DNA of 64,000 nt, taken from Clostridium sp. CAG:557 (GTDB lineage: Bacteria; Bacillota; Clostridia; Oscillospirales; Acutalibacteraceae). Both the position numbers and the translations under genes were made by a program. Shown here in pieces: positions 1 through 7,916 of this stretch. How positions within the stretch are numbered: position 1 is the first letter of the stretch; each line of letters starts with the position of its first letter. The notes beneath the pieces are model-generated. The model did no database searches and had not been told where the DNA came from. It worked only from the letters and a program-made list of their open reading frames with translations. Location: NCBI GenBank assembly GCA_000435275.1, contig FR883869.1, forward strand, positions 45,417-109,416, given 5' to 3'.

Positions 1-780
1 GCCGATGAGGAAGCCATCGAATTAATTTTATCTGCAATTCAAAAAGCACAATATAACGTAAATCAAGTGAAAATTGCATTAGATGCTGCAAGTAGTGAGT
101 GGTTTAATACCGAAAATTATACAATGCCAAAAAGGCAAAAGACGTTTCAAACCGATGAACTTATCGAATATTGGTACAATTTATGCAATAAATATCCGAT
201 TGTGTCTATAGAAGACGCTTTAGGTGAACAAGATTGGAACGGATGGGAAACTTTAACTCAAGCTTTGGGTGAACAAGTGCAACTGGTTGGTGATGATTTA
301 TTTGCCACTAACAGTGCAAGACTCAACAGAGGTATAAAGCAAAATGTAGCGAATTCTATTTTAATCAAGCCCAATCAAATTGGGACTTTAACTGAAACTT
401 TGCATACTATAGAAACTGCCAAAAATGCAGGTTATACCACGATTATTTCGCATCGTTCTGGTGAAACCGAAGATACTTTTATTGCAGACATTGCCATTGC
501 AACAAACTGTGCCCAAATTAAATCAGGGGCTCCTTGCAGAAGTGAACGTGTTTCTAAATACAATCGATTGTTGATGATTGAAAATGAAATAAATGAACCT
601 TTTTTCAATCAGCCTCAAAACAAAAAAAGTTTTGCAAAAAAATTTGCGCCTGTCCCAATAAAAAATTTTTCTTCAGCCGTGAATTCCTATCACCACCAGT
701 CCCAAAACAATTTAAATACAAACACGGCTACCAATTCAAGTTCTACACTTTTAAAACGAGGTTTTCTTGTCGAAGTTTAA
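1..780 (+). CDS. eno: enolase, C-terminal part (5' end outside window)
   Basis: Enolase interconverts 2-phosphoglycerate and phosphoenolpyruvate in glycolysis, in the cytoplasm. The frame is open from base 1, so the N-terminal part lies outside the window. Seen: SIEDAL and GDDLFATN (metal-ligand Glu and Asp), SILIKPNQIGTLTET (catalytic Lys) and SHRSGETED (substrate-binding Ser/His/Arg). Enolases normally stop shortly after the helix that here reads LLMIENEI; this one runs on for about 60 residues rich in Asn, Gln, Ser and Lys, ending GFLVEV, which resembles no enolase ending I know. The catalytic identity is secure; the tail has no assigned role. A strong hairpin follows the stop codon. Confidence 0.95.
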   Translation, partial: ADEEAIELILSAIQKAQYNVNQVKIALDAASSEWFNTENYTMPKRQKTFQTDELIEYWYNLCNKYPIVSIEDALGEQDWNGWETLTQALGEQVQLVGDDLFATNSARLNRGIKQNVANSILIKPNQIGTLTETLHTIETAKNAGYTTIISHRSGETEDTFIADIAIATNCAQIKSGAPCRSERVSKYNRLLMIENEINEPFFNQPQNKKSFAKKFAPVPIKNFSSAVNSYHHQSQNNLNTNTATNSSSTLLKRGFLVEV

Positions 781-822
781 CACTAATCTGTAAAAAATAA
801 TTTATCATTATTTTTTATATTT

Positions 823-868
823 CCGGAGGCTGGTGCGCGATATAGTGCGCCAGCCTCCGGATACTTTT
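823..868 (+). terminator. strong GC-rich terminator after eno
   Basis: A 16-bp stem (arms 823-838 and 845-860, two G-T wobbles, loop GATATA) is followed by a T-rich stretch on the + strand. It lies between two convergent genes and may also stop minus-strand transcripts of the acetyltransferase, although no T-run follows on that strand. Confidence 0.75.
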
Positions 869-1514
869 ATTTGTTCAAAAATTCATTCTTTAGCTCAGCC
901 TTAACTTTTTGCAAATCACTACAGCTTAAAATTGGAATCAAATCATTAATTTTATCTATTGGTAAGTCCCACCACTTAATCTTTTCAAGAATATCTATAA
1001 GTTCATCTTCAAATCTTTTACGAATAAATTTTGCAGGATTTCCCGCTACAATTGAGTACGGAGCAACGTCTGAGCCTACTGTACTGTTTGCACCAATAAT
1101 CGCACCGTCACCAACTTCAACTCCAGGTAAAATTGTGACATTTTGGCCAATCCATACATCATTCCCTATAACAGTATCGCCTTTTAGTGACATTTCCGAC
1201 AAAGACGGAATTTCTTGATTCCAACCATTAAGTATGTAAAATGGAAATGTTGAAACTGCGTTCATTTGATGATTTGCGCCGTTCATAATAAAATTTACAC
1301 CAGCAGCTATTTGACAGAACTTTCCTATTATAAGTTTATCTCCATAAAAATCATAGTGATGTGTCACATGGTTCTCAAAATCCTCATCGCTAAAGTAAGT
1401 AAATTCTCCCACGATAATATTGGGATTTTTAATTGTCGGTTTAACATATGTAACGGACTTTATTCCTTTAACAGGATATATCTCATTCGGGTTTATTTCG
1501 AGACGTTCATTCAT
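867..1514 (-). CDS. Vat/CatB-type acetyltransferase (left-handed beta-helix)
   Basis: Hexapeptide-repeat acetyltransferase of the xenobiotic acyltransferase group (streptogramin A acetyltransferase Vat and CatB chloramphenicol acetyltransferase). It would transfer acetyl from acetyl-CoA to a hydroxyl of a small molecule. Family marks: IYPVKGIKSVTYVKP near the N-terminus, FIMNGANHQMN with the catalytic His, GDTVIGNDVWIG and GAIIGANSTV hexapeptide turns, GNPAKFIRKRF and the C-terminal IKWWDLPID. The start is the ATG at 1514 (216 residues) behind a GGAGG 6 nt upstream; an earlier in-frame ATG has no such site. Vat-like overall, but substrate and resistance cannot be read from sequence. Confidence 0.85.
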   Translation of the reverse strand: MNERLEINPNEIYPVKGIKSVTYVKPTIKNPNIIVGEFTYFSDEDFENHVTHHYDFYGDKLIIGKFCQIAAGVNFIMNGANHQMNAVSTFPFYILNGWNQEIPSLSEMSLKGDTVIGNDVWIGQNVTILPGVEVGDGAIIGANSTVGSDVAPYSIVAGNPAKFIRKRFEDELIDILEKIKWWDLPIDKINDLIPILSCSDLQKVKAELKNEFLNK

Positions 1515-1635
1515 ATCTTGCCTCCACAAGCAATTTCTCTTCTCCATTATATCTAAACCAAACCAATTTATCAATAAAAGTTTTTTTAATCATTTAGAGC
1601 ACCTCTTTTAGAAGTGCTCCAATTTAGTAAATAAA

Positions 1636-2418
1636 TTAAACGTGACCCTTTATTTTGTCCATCGCGTATTTCTCTAAGCGAGAAACCTGTGCTTGACTAA
1701 TGCCTACTTCTGATGCAACTTCCATTTGGGTTTTCCCAACTAGAAATCTTAAAGTCAAAATTTTCTTTTCACGTTCATTCAGCTTAGAAATAGATTCTTT
1801 TAAAACTATTTCATCAAGCCAATTTATGTCTTCATTTTTATTGCCAATCTGGTCCATCACATAAATGGTATCATTGCCGTCAGAAAAAACTGGCTCATAA
1901 AGAGAAACTGGTTCCACGACAGATTCCAAAGCAATAACCAATGTTTCCTTTTTTATATCAAGCTTTTTAGCAACCTCTTCAACCGACGGCTCATGATCAC
2001 TTTCAGCCATGATTTTCTCTTTTATCTGCATAGCCTTATAGGCAATGTCTCTCATAGAACGACTCACTCTAACCGAATTATTGTCTCGCAAATATCTTCT
2101 TATTTCGCCAATTATCATTGGTACACCATACGTCGAAAACCTAACATTGAGGTTTATATCAAAATTATCAATAGCCTTTATAAGCCCTATACAGCCAACT
2201 TGAAAAAGGTCATCGAGATTTTCTCCTCTGTTTGTAAACCTCTGAATCACACTAAGTACAAGTCTTAAATTTCCATTAACTAAATCTTCTCTAGCTTTTT
2301 TTCGTTCCTTTTCAGTTCCACTTTTCATAATTTTTAAGAGTTCAATTTTTTCAGTTTCTGTCAAAACCTTAAGTTTTGCCGTATTTACTCCACAAATTTC
2401 TACTTTATTATACTGCAT
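1636..2418 (-). CDS. sigG: RNA polymerase sporulation sigma factor SigG
   Basis: Late forespore sigma factor of endospore formers, which directs core RNA polymerase to spore protection and germination genes. The 260 residues match B. subtilis SigG nearly end to end: the N-terminal NKVEICGVNTAKL signature, region 2 (NGNLRLVLSVIQRF, DDLFQVGCIGLIKAIDNFD, GEIRRYLRDN), region 3 (SVRVSRSMRDIAYKA) and region 4 helix-turn-helix GKTQMEVASEVGISQAQVSR. It stands alone here; the spoIIGA-sigE-sigG arrangement is not in view. A GGAG site precedes the ATG. A 17-nt perfect palindrome lies about 60 nt upstream. Confidence 0.97.
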   Translation of the reverse strand: MQYNKVEICGVNTAKLKVLTETEKIELLKIMKSGTEKERKKAREDLVNGNLRLVLSVIQRFTNRGENLDDLFQVGCIGLIKAIDNFDINLNVRFSTYGVPMIIGEIRRYLRDNNSVRVSRSMRDIAYKAMQIKEKIMAESDHEPSVEEVAKKLDIKKETLVIALESVVEPVSLYEPVFSDGNDTIYVMDQIGNKNEDINWLDEIVLKESISKLNEREKKILTLRFLVGKTQMEVASEVGISQAQVSRLEKYAMDKIKGHV

Positions 2419-2476
2419 TTAATAAAAAACTCCTTCCACTTTTGTCTTCAATTAAAGTATTGTCTTTTAGAGCCTA

Positions 2477-2493
2477 ATTAATGCAGCATTAAT
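2477..2493. promoter_or_regulatory. 17-nt perfect palindrome upstream of sigG
   Basis: ATTAATGC-A-GCATTAAT lies between the divergent sigG gene and the small gene at 2557. The position suits an operator for either gene. The regulator is unknown, and in AT-rich DNA chance occurrence is possible. Confidence 0.3.
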
Positions 2494-2556
2494 AAATAAA
2501 ATCAAACGGAATAATCGGGACATAATATAATTAAAAAGAAAAGAGGCGTAGTAACA

Positions 2557-2718
2557 ATGGAAAAAAATAACTCCAAAATAGATAAAAATAATCTTGAAAA
2601 AGTCTCGTCAGGAAAAGGTGAAAAAAAATTAAGTAAGAAGAAAATCTTTAAAGAAACCGGGCGAATCATCGCAAATCCACTAATTCACCAAAATCATGAT
2701 TATTTTTATGATAACTAA
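2557..2718 (+). CDS. small basic protein, unknown function (53 aa)
   Basis: A 53-residue reading frame beginning MEKNNSKIDKNN behind a purine-rich AAGAGG about 11 nt upstream. It is Lys/Asn-rich, has an LEKVSSGKG segment in the middle and an aromatic, His-containing end (HQNHDYFYDN). I do not recognise a family. The middle segment loosely recalls the end of double-glycine leader peptides, but the Gly-Gly is not intact. Upstream, CATAATATA resembles the -10 element of sporulation sigma factors, which would fit its place beside sigG. Expression is inferred from the ribosome site and clean stop only. Confidence 0.45.
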   Translation: MEKNNSKIDKNNLEKVSSGKGEKKLSKKKIFKETGRIIANPLIHQNHDYFYDN

Positions 2719-2724
2719 AGTATA

Positions 2725-2883
2725 TTAATTTTGATTAGCAACTAAAAGCAGGGCAAGTTGGTCACCGATAACTGAAAAAAGTGCCGATAAAATTTCTACA
2801 GTTTCCGTATCACAATTTCTTGCAATCTCTGAAGATATAATTCCGCCTATTGTAATGAGCTTTTCGCCATAACAATTTTTCAT
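2725..2883 (-). CDS. small hydrophobic protein (52 aa), DUF6774-like
   Basis: A 52-residue reading frame (MKNCYGEKLITIGGIISS...) with a good AGGTGA site 7 nt before the ATG. It converges on the small gene at 2557 with only 6 nt between stops. It consists of two amphipathic or hydrophobic helices (residues about 9-22 and 27-49: ITIGGIISSEIARNC, TVEILSALFSVIGDQLALLL), the layout I associate with short clostridial DUF6774 proteins. Function unknown; the family link is from memory of the pattern. Confidence 0.55.
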   Translation of the reverse strand: MKNCYGEKLITIGGIISSEIARNCDTETVEILSALFSVIGDQLALLLVANQN

Positions 2884-3025
2884 TTTGCATCACCTAAAAA
2901 CATACTATGCAGAAAAAATTTAAAAGTAAAATTAATTTCATATTGCTTTTCAGACAAGAATTTAAAGTCATACAAAAATAGGTCTAACTTTCATGATCAT
3001 CAAACTAAAATTAAATTTTGCTAAT

Positions 3026-3054
3026 TTGCAAAATACAACAAACTACGTTATACT
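3026..3054 (+). promoter_or_regulatory. sigma-A promoter of the GT4 gene
   Basis: TTGCAA (3026-3031) and TATACT (3049-3054) are separated by exactly 17 nt. The start codon lies at 3092 behind a GAAAGGA site, giving a short leader. Confidence 0.75.
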
Positions 3055-3091
3055 TAATATTACTTGATAAATTGAAAGGATATATAAAATC

Positions 3092-4264
3092 ATGAAAATT
3101 GCACTATTTTCTGACACTTACGCACCAGAAATAAACGGCGTGGCAATCCATGTTGCCGCTTTAAAGGAAGGGCTTGAAAGTCTTGGCCATGAAGTTCTTG
3201 TTGTTACAACAAATCCAAAAAATAATGATACTTTTCAAGAACACGGTGTTTTACATTGCCCAAGCATAAAATTAAAAAGAATTTATGGTTATGGTCTTTC
3301 CATGCCGATAAACATGAAACAATATCAAATTATAAAAAAGTTTAACCCCGATGTTATCCATATTCATACAGAATTTGGAATAGGATTATTTGGCATATTA
3401 GTATCAAAGATGTTAAAACGACCGGTAATTTATACCCTTCATACAATATACGACGATTATGTATATTACGTTGTTCCAAAGCCTCTTATAAAAACTGGTC
3501 AACGTATATTTTATAAGTATATTCGTTCGCTATATAAAAGGGCTACAGTAATCACTGGTCCATCTCCCAAAAGCCATGAATATTTAATAAATGCTGGTCT
3601 TCACCGAAATGTCGAAATTATTCCTAACCCTGTAGATGTAGATAGGTTTTCAATAGAAAATGTCAGTACAGAAGACATCGATAATGTCAAAAAAACTTAT
3701 AATATCCCGGATGACGCTTTCGTTGGCTGTATTATATCCAGAGTCGGAAAAGAAAAAAGTATCGACGTTCTACTGAATTACATTGAAAAATACTCAAAGG
3801 TAAACAAAAATTTTAGATTTTTAATCGTTGGAGATGGCCCTGCTAAAGCGGATTTGGAGCAACAAGCTAAAAAACTTGGTATAAACAATGTCGTCATATT
3901 CACAGGTAAAATTTCAAATAATAAATTATTGCCATACTATGCCGCTTGTGATGTTTTTCTAACCGCTTCATTATCAGATACAAATTCCATATCCATGTTG
4001 GAAGCTATGTCCATGGGCCTCCCGATAATTCAAAGAAACGACCCCATAAATGAAGGACAAGTTATTGAAAATGTCAATGGATTTATTTTCAACGATGAAA
4101 ACAACTTCATTGAAAAATTAAATAAAGTCTATAAAATGACCTCAGAAGAACGTGCTGAATTAAAAAATAAAGTTCGCAATAGCGTAATTCACAGTAATAC
4201 CAAAAACAATATGGCTGCAAAAATTGTAGATGTTTACACTCATGCAATAAAAATTTTTAAATAA
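3092..4264 (+). CDS. family 4 glycosyltransferase (glycolipid-type)
   Basis: GT-B fold transferase moving a sugar from a nucleotide donor to an acceptor. It resembles the diacylglycerol glucosyltransferase branch of GT4, which makes membrane glycolipids at the inner face of the membrane. Seen: N-terminal SDTYAPEINGVAIHV (Gly-rich acceptor loop), FNPDVIHIHTEFGIG, HTIYDDYVYYVVP, GPSPKSHEYL with IIPNPVDVDRF, ISRVGKEKSIDVLL, LIVGDGP and a donor-binding DTNSISMLEAMSMG. In the last, the first acid of the usual E-x7-E pair is Asp. 390 residues is normal. It is monocistronic between its own promoter and terminator. Acceptor assignment is inference. Confidence 0.85.
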   Translation: MKIALFSDTYAPEINGVAIHVAALKEGLESLGHEVLVVTTNPKNNDTFQEHGVLHCPSIKLKRIYGYGLSMPINMKQYQIIKKFNPDVIHIHTEFGIGLFGILVSKMLKRPVIYTLHTIYDDYVYYVVPKPLIKTGQRIFYKYIRSLYKRATVITGPSPKSHEYLINAGLHRNVEIIPNPVDVDRFSIENVSTEDIDNVKKTYNIPDDAFVGCIISRVGKEKSIDVLLNYIEKYSKVNKNFRFLIVGDGPAKADLEQQAKKLGINNVVIFTGKISNNKLLPYYAACDVFLTASLSDTNSISMLEAMSMGLPIIQRNDPINEGQVIENVNGFIFNDENNFIEKLNKVYKMTSEERAELKNKVRNSVIHSNTKNNMAAKIVDVYTHAIKIFK

Positions 4265-4311
4265 TAATCATTTGTATATAAAAAATTACACGTAGTCACA
4301 AAGATAAAAAG

Positions 4312-4340
4312 CTCCCTGAAATCTATCAGGGAGTTCTTTT
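4312..4340. terminator. bidirectional terminator
   Basis: CTCCCTGA (4312-4319) pairs with TCAGGGAG (4326-4333), followed by TTCTTTT on + and by CTTTTT on the minus strand. It serves the converging GT4 gene and the coiled-coil gene. Confidence 0.8.
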
Positions 4341-4791
4341 ATTGAGAACTATTTTTTAGGCTTTGTCTAGTCTTTCTAAGCGCAGCCACTGCATCTGTTA
4401 GCGTCTCATCTGTTCTCTTTATTGTTTCATCGATGTATTCATTGGTAGCTTGTTTCATTTCTCTGGCTTTAATCTTGGATTCCATAAGTAGTTCTTCGGC
4501 TCTCTTTTGCGCCTGTTTTACAATTTCATCACGCTCAACCATAAACTTAGCTTTTTTCTCAGCTGATGCTACAATTGTTTCAGCTTCCTCTTTAGCTTCA
4601 TTAATAATTTGAGAGCGATCCGCAATTATGGCTTTTGCCTGGCGCAATTCATTTGGTAGCTCATCTCGCATCTCATTTATTAACTCACTTACTCTCTCAA
4701 CATTGACAAAACCTTTGCCTCCAGTCAAAGGCAAACTCCAAGCATCCTTCACTAGTTCTTCCAGTTCTTCTAAAATTTCCTCAACTCTCAC
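4339..4791 (-). CDS. conserved clostridial coiled-coil protein
   Basis: A 150-residue, highly charged, almost entirely helical protein. It begins with a short region (EELEELVKDAWSLPLTGGKG) and continues as a long heptad-like Ala/Glu/Lys helix (NELRQAKAIIADRSQIINEA, EAETIVASAEKKAKFMV, VKQAQKRAEELLMESKIKA). Such proteins are often labelled ATP synthase B or V-ATPase subunit H/E-like because of the stalk-type helix, but no membrane segment is present. The start is the GTG at 4791, 8 nt after AAAGGAGG; a farther upstream ATG would place that ribosome site inside the gene. It precedes rsmD on the same strand. Function unknown; DivIVA-like scaffolding is a guess. Confidence 0.7.
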   Translation of the reverse strand: MRVEEILEELEELVKDAWSLPLTGGKGFVNVERVSELINEMRDELPNELRQAKAIIADRSQIINEAKEEAETIVASAEKKAKFMVERDEIVKQAQKRAEELLMESKIKAREMKQATNEYIDETIKRTDETLTDAVAALRKTRQSLKNSSQ

Positions 4792-4879
4792 ACAAATTTC
4801 CTCCTTTGATCTCAAAAATTTTATTTTAAATTTTAAAGAATATGCATTTCTTTAATATAAAAATATTTTTCTCAGCAAA

Positions 4880-5425
4880 CTAATTTAAGCTTTTTCGTCT
4901 ATAAACACTAATTGCGATTTTACCATATTTATAAACTTTTGATAAATAAAAATCTACAAATTTGTCCGGCAAAAAGCTTTCTACAGGGTGCTCACATATT
5001 ATAATTCCATTTTTTGACATTGTTTTGGGGATTAAAAAAATTGATTCATTCAATAGTTCTGATGCATAAGGCGGGTCTAAAAAAGCTATATCAAAAATTT
5101 CGCTCGACTTTTCTAAAAATAAAATTGAATCCATGTTGATAACTTTGGCATTCTTTTCAAAACCGGTTGAAGATAAGTTTCTTTTTACAACATTTATTGA
5201 TTCTTTATTTTTATCTACAAAAGTTGCCAGTTGCGCACCTCTGCTAAGTGCCTCTATTCCGATTTGTCCTGAACCCGCAAATAAATCAAGAAATTTCGCT
5301 CCAAATATGTCAAATTGAATCACATTAAAAATGGATTCCTTTACTTTATCAGTCGTAGGGCGAACCGTATCTCCTACTAAAGCTTCTAACTTTTTGCCTC
5401 TTTTTTGTCCTGAAATAACCCTCAT
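4880..5425 (-). CDS. rsmD: 16S rRNA (guanine966-N2)-methyltransferase RsmD
   Basis: Methylates the N2 of a 16S rRNA guanine in the 30S head using S-adenosylmethionine. Seen: N-terminal MRVISGQKRGKKL and RPTTDKVKESIFNV (rRNA contact), SAM motif I LDLFAGSGQIGIEALSRGA, and catalytic motif IV FLDPPY. 181 residues is normal. The ATG at 5425 is preceded by AGGAGG at a 10-nt spacing; the longer frame starting 27 nt upstream would overlap that site. In many Firmicutes coaD follows rsmD; here the coiled-coil gene does. Confidence 0.95.
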   Translation of the reverse strand: MRVISGQKRGKKLEALVGDTVRPTTDKVKESIFNVIQFDIFGAKFLDLFAGSGQIGIEALSRGAQLATFVDKNKESINVVKRNLSSTGFEKNAKVINMDSILFLEKSSEIFDIAFLDPPYASELLNESIFLIPKTMSKNGIIICEHPVESFLPDKFVDFYLSKVYKYGKIAISVYRRKSLN

Positions 5426-5523
5426 GCAAAAAAGTCCTCCTACAAAAGCCAACTATATTATGCAATATTTTTCCACTCTTTGTCAATAGAAATTTGAAAA
5501 ATGTTGAAATAAACCGTAAAATA

Positions 5524-7359
5524 TCAATTATTCTCTTTAAAATACTTTTGTATATTAACCGCCAAGGCTTGGTTTACTCCAGGCACCCTCATCAATTCAT
5601 CAATGCTCGCATTTTTAATTCTATCAATCGTTTTGAAATAAGTAAACAGCAACTTAGCTTTTTTTTCTCCAACCCCAGAAATTTTTGTTAAAGTAGTTGC
5701 CAAAGTATTCATTTTTCTTTTCTGGTGATGATACCCAATTGCAAATCTGTGCACTTCATCTTGAATAGACGAAATCAGTGTAAACGCCGCCTTATTTGAG
5801 TTTATAGCAATTTCTCCTCCGTCTTTAGCAATTGCGCGAGTTTTATGTTTGTCATCTTTTACCATTCCAAAAACAGGAATATCAATTCCTCGATTTATTA
5901 AAAGGCTCTTAACAGCATTAACATGGCCTTTTCCACCATCCAACAAAATAAGGTCTGGTAAGCGTTCAAATCCGTTTGTCGTCTCTTTTGTTGCCGTTTT
6001 AAATCTATCAATTCTGCGAGAAATGACTTCGCACATCGAACCGTAATCATCTTGTCCTACTATAGATTTTATTGAAAATTTTTTATACGCAGATTTTAAC
6101 GGACGTCCATTTTTAAACACTACCATCCCAGCAACATTGTCGCTTCCTGCGATGTTTGAAATGTCATAAGCTTCAATGTACACTGGTGTTGTTGGTAACA
6201 ATAATAATTTTGCAAGTTCGTCAAGCGCTGCAGTCTCTTTAAAAGTTCTTCCCAACCGTTGCGAAATTCTCTCCGCCGCGTTGTTTCTACACATCTCTAC
6301 TAAGTTTAGCATTTCACCTTTTTTCGGAATAGTAATACTAATTTTTTTGCCCTGCTTTTGAGTCAAATATTCTTCGATGCTATCTTTTGCATCCACTGCG
6401 CCATCAAGCAAAATCGCAGCTGGAATATCCGTTTTGTCAATATAATACTGAATGATAAACTCTGCACGCACAATCTCTGCATTGCCGACCTCATTAAGAA
6501 TATAATTATCTCTATCACAAAGCCTCCCATTAGAAAAGCGAAAAACCTCAAAACTAGACATTCCGCCAGCCTGCACCAAAGCTATAACATCTTGGTCTTT
6601 TCCATTTGTAGTGACAACTTTTTGTCTTTCTGAAATTTTTTTTATAGCAGTGATTTTATCTCTAATTTTCGCAGCTTTTTCGTATTCTAAATTCTCAGCA
6701 AGCTTCATCATTTTTTGAGATAATTTCTTAATTGATGCAGAATTTCCACCCTTCAAAAACACAATAGCGTCGTTAATATTCTCCATATACTCATCATGAC
6801 TTATTTTCCCCATGCACGGTGCACTGCATTGATTAATATAAAAATTCAAACAGGCTCTATTTTCATGCCTTTGCTTAGAAAAATCTTTTTTACAGCGTGG
6901 CAATTTAAAAATGTTCAAAGCCTCCTCAACAGCTTTGTTAACATAAGCAGAACTCGTATATGGGCCAATATACGTTGCCCCATCATCCTCAATTTGCTTT
7001 ACATCATAAATTTTAGGCCATTTCTCATTGGTGATTTTTATATAATTATAGCCTTTGTCATCCTTCAAAAGAATATTATATTTAGGTGAATATTGCTTAA
7101 TCAAACTGCATTCCAAAACCAGCGCCTCGAACTCACTGTCAGTCAAAATATAGTCGAAATCATTCACATTAGAAACCATTTTCTTAACTTTTTCTTCGTG
7201 ATTTTTTTGTGAGCCAAAATACTGACTAACCCTATCCTTTAAAGCTTTCGCTTTACCAATATATATTATTTTTCCATGAACATCTTTCATAATATAAACT
7301 CCAGGATTCAATGGCAAATTCAAAGCTTTCGTCTTTAAAAAATGTAACCTTTCATTCAA
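5524..7359 (-). CDS. uvrC: excinuclease ABC subunit C (UvrC)
   Basis: Dual-incision nuclease of nucleotide excision repair, acting with UvrA/UvrB on both sides of DNA lesions. Domains in order: GIY-YIG nuclease (about residues 17-95, PGVYIMKD and IIYIGKAKALKDRV), a Cys-rich segment (CLNFYINQCSAPCMG), UVR motif for UvrB contact (LEYEKAAKIRDKI), RNase H-like 5' nuclease domain (YIEAYDISNIAGSD, LPDLILLDGGKGHVNA, FAIGYHHQKR) and C-terminal helix-hairpin-helix pair (ISGVGEKKAKLL, VPGVNQALAVNI). The start is TTG at 7359 behind AGAGGTGA; the GTG three codons earlier overlaps that site. 611 residues, complete. Confidence 0.97.
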   Translation of the reverse strand: MNERLHFLKTKALNLPLNPGVYIMKDVHGKIIYIGKAKALKDRVSQYFGSQKNHEEKVKKMVSNVNDFDYILTDSEFEALVLECSLIKQYSPKYNILLKDDKGYNYIKITNEKWPKIYDVKQIEDDGATYIGPYTSSAYVNKAVEEALNIFKLPRCKKDFSKQRHENRACLNFYINQCSAPCMGKISHDEYMENINDAIVFLKGGNSASIKKLSQKMMKLAENLEYEKAAKIRDKITAIKKISERQKVVTTNGKDQDVIALVQAGGMSSFEVFRFSNGRLCDRDNYILNEVGNAEIVRAEFIIQYYIDKTDIPAAILLDGAVDAKDSIEEYLTQKQGKKISITIPKKGEMLNLVEMCRNNAAERISQRLGRTFKETAALDELAKLLLLPTTPVYIEAYDISNIAGSDNVAGMVVFKNGRPLKSAYKKFSIKSIVGQDDYGSMCEVISRRIDRFKTATKETTNGFERLPDLILLDGGKGHVNAVKSLLINRGIDIPVFGMVKDDKHKTRAIAKDGGEIAINSNKAAFTLISSIQDEVHRFAIGYHHQKRKMNTLATTLTKISGVGEKKAKLLFTYFKTIDRIKNASIDELMRVPGVNQALAVNIQKYFKENN

Positions 7360-7374
7360 AGGAATCACCTCTCA

Positions 7375-7402
7375 CAAAGAAAAAGCACCGAAAACCGGTG
7401 CT
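7375..7402 (-). terminator. terminator after the HPr gene
   Basis: On the minus strand AGCACCG-GTTTT-CGGTGCT is followed by TTTTCTTTG. It sits between the HPr stop codon and the uvrC start, making the two separate transcripts. Confidence 0.75.
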
Positions 7403-7437
7403 AATAGATTTAAAAATATTATGCCCCAAAAACAAAA

Positions 7438-7701
7438 TTAATCCGCAAAACCAGAATCAACCAATTCTATAAGACTAGCAACCGCAGCTTCTTCATCTGG
7501 ACCATCGGCCAAAATTTTGATTTTTGTACCGCCCTCTATTCCCAAAGAAAGCACACCTAGCAAACTTTTCGCATTAACTCTGCGTTCATCTTTTTCAATC
7601 AAAATTAAAGACTTAAATTCATTTGCCTTTTGAATAAAAAAGGTAGCCGGGCGAGCATGTAAACCTACTTGATTTTGAAGAACAACTTCTTTTACATACA
7701 T
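7438..7701 (-). CDS. ptsH: HPr-family phosphocarrier protein
   Basis: Small phosphocarrier of the sugar phosphotransferase system. It accepts phosphate from enzyme I on His15 and, in Firmicutes, is phosphorylated on Ser46 by HPr kinase to drive catabolite repression. Both residues are at the expected positions in the 87-residue protein: His15 in QVGLHARPAT and Ser46 in NAKSLLGVLSLGI. With both sites present it looks like a true HPr rather than the regulatory paralogue Crh, which lacks the His. No ptsI is next to it. It has its own promoter (7767-7794) and terminator. Confidence 0.9.
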   Translation of the reverse strand: MYVKEVVLQNQVGLHARPATFFIQKANEFKSLILIEKDERRVNAKSLLGVLSLGIEGGTKIKILADGPDEEAAVASLIELVDSGFAD

Positions 7702-7766
7702 GAAAAAAACACTCCTATACCAAAATTATAATCGACAAAATTCTATAAAAACCTACTCTAATACTA

Positions 7767-7794
7767 ATTATAGCATAATTAATAATATCGTCAA
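7767..7794 (-). promoter_or_regulatory. sigma-A promoter of the HPr gene
   Basis: On the minus strand TTGACG and TATAAT are separated by 16 nt. The predicted transcript starts about 55 nt before the HPr start codon. Confidence 0.7.
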
Positions 7795-7832
7795 GGACAA
7801 ATATACAAATTTAGTGTTATGAACGATTCTCC

Positions 7833-7913
7833 ATACTGGCAAGTATAGATTTATTGTATATTTTGTTGTATAAAAATCGAAGTAAATTATATATTTCTAA
7901 TACTTTCCAGTAT
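7833..7913. repeat. two copies of ATACT-N4-AGTAT upstream of the HPr promoter
   Basis: ATACTGGCAAGTAT (7833-7846) and ATACTTTCCAGTAT (7900-7913) share the same palindromic arms. They are also complementary to each other at 13 of 14 positions. They lie between the end of trmD and the -35 box of HPr. They could be paired operators or a long-range RNA stem in the trmD 3' end; the sequence cannot decide. Confidence 0.4.
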
Positions 7914-7916
7914 CAG

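Noticed and set aside
1593..1618. Hairpin GAGCAC...GTGCTC between sigG and the acetyltransferase
   Set aside because: The stem has a mismatch and no T-run follows on the minus strand, so it is not a supported terminator.
2500..2900. Double-glycine bacteriocin precursor at 2557
   Set aside because: LEKVSSGKG lacks an intact Gly-Gly, and no exporter or immunity gene is near; kept only as a small protein of unknown function.
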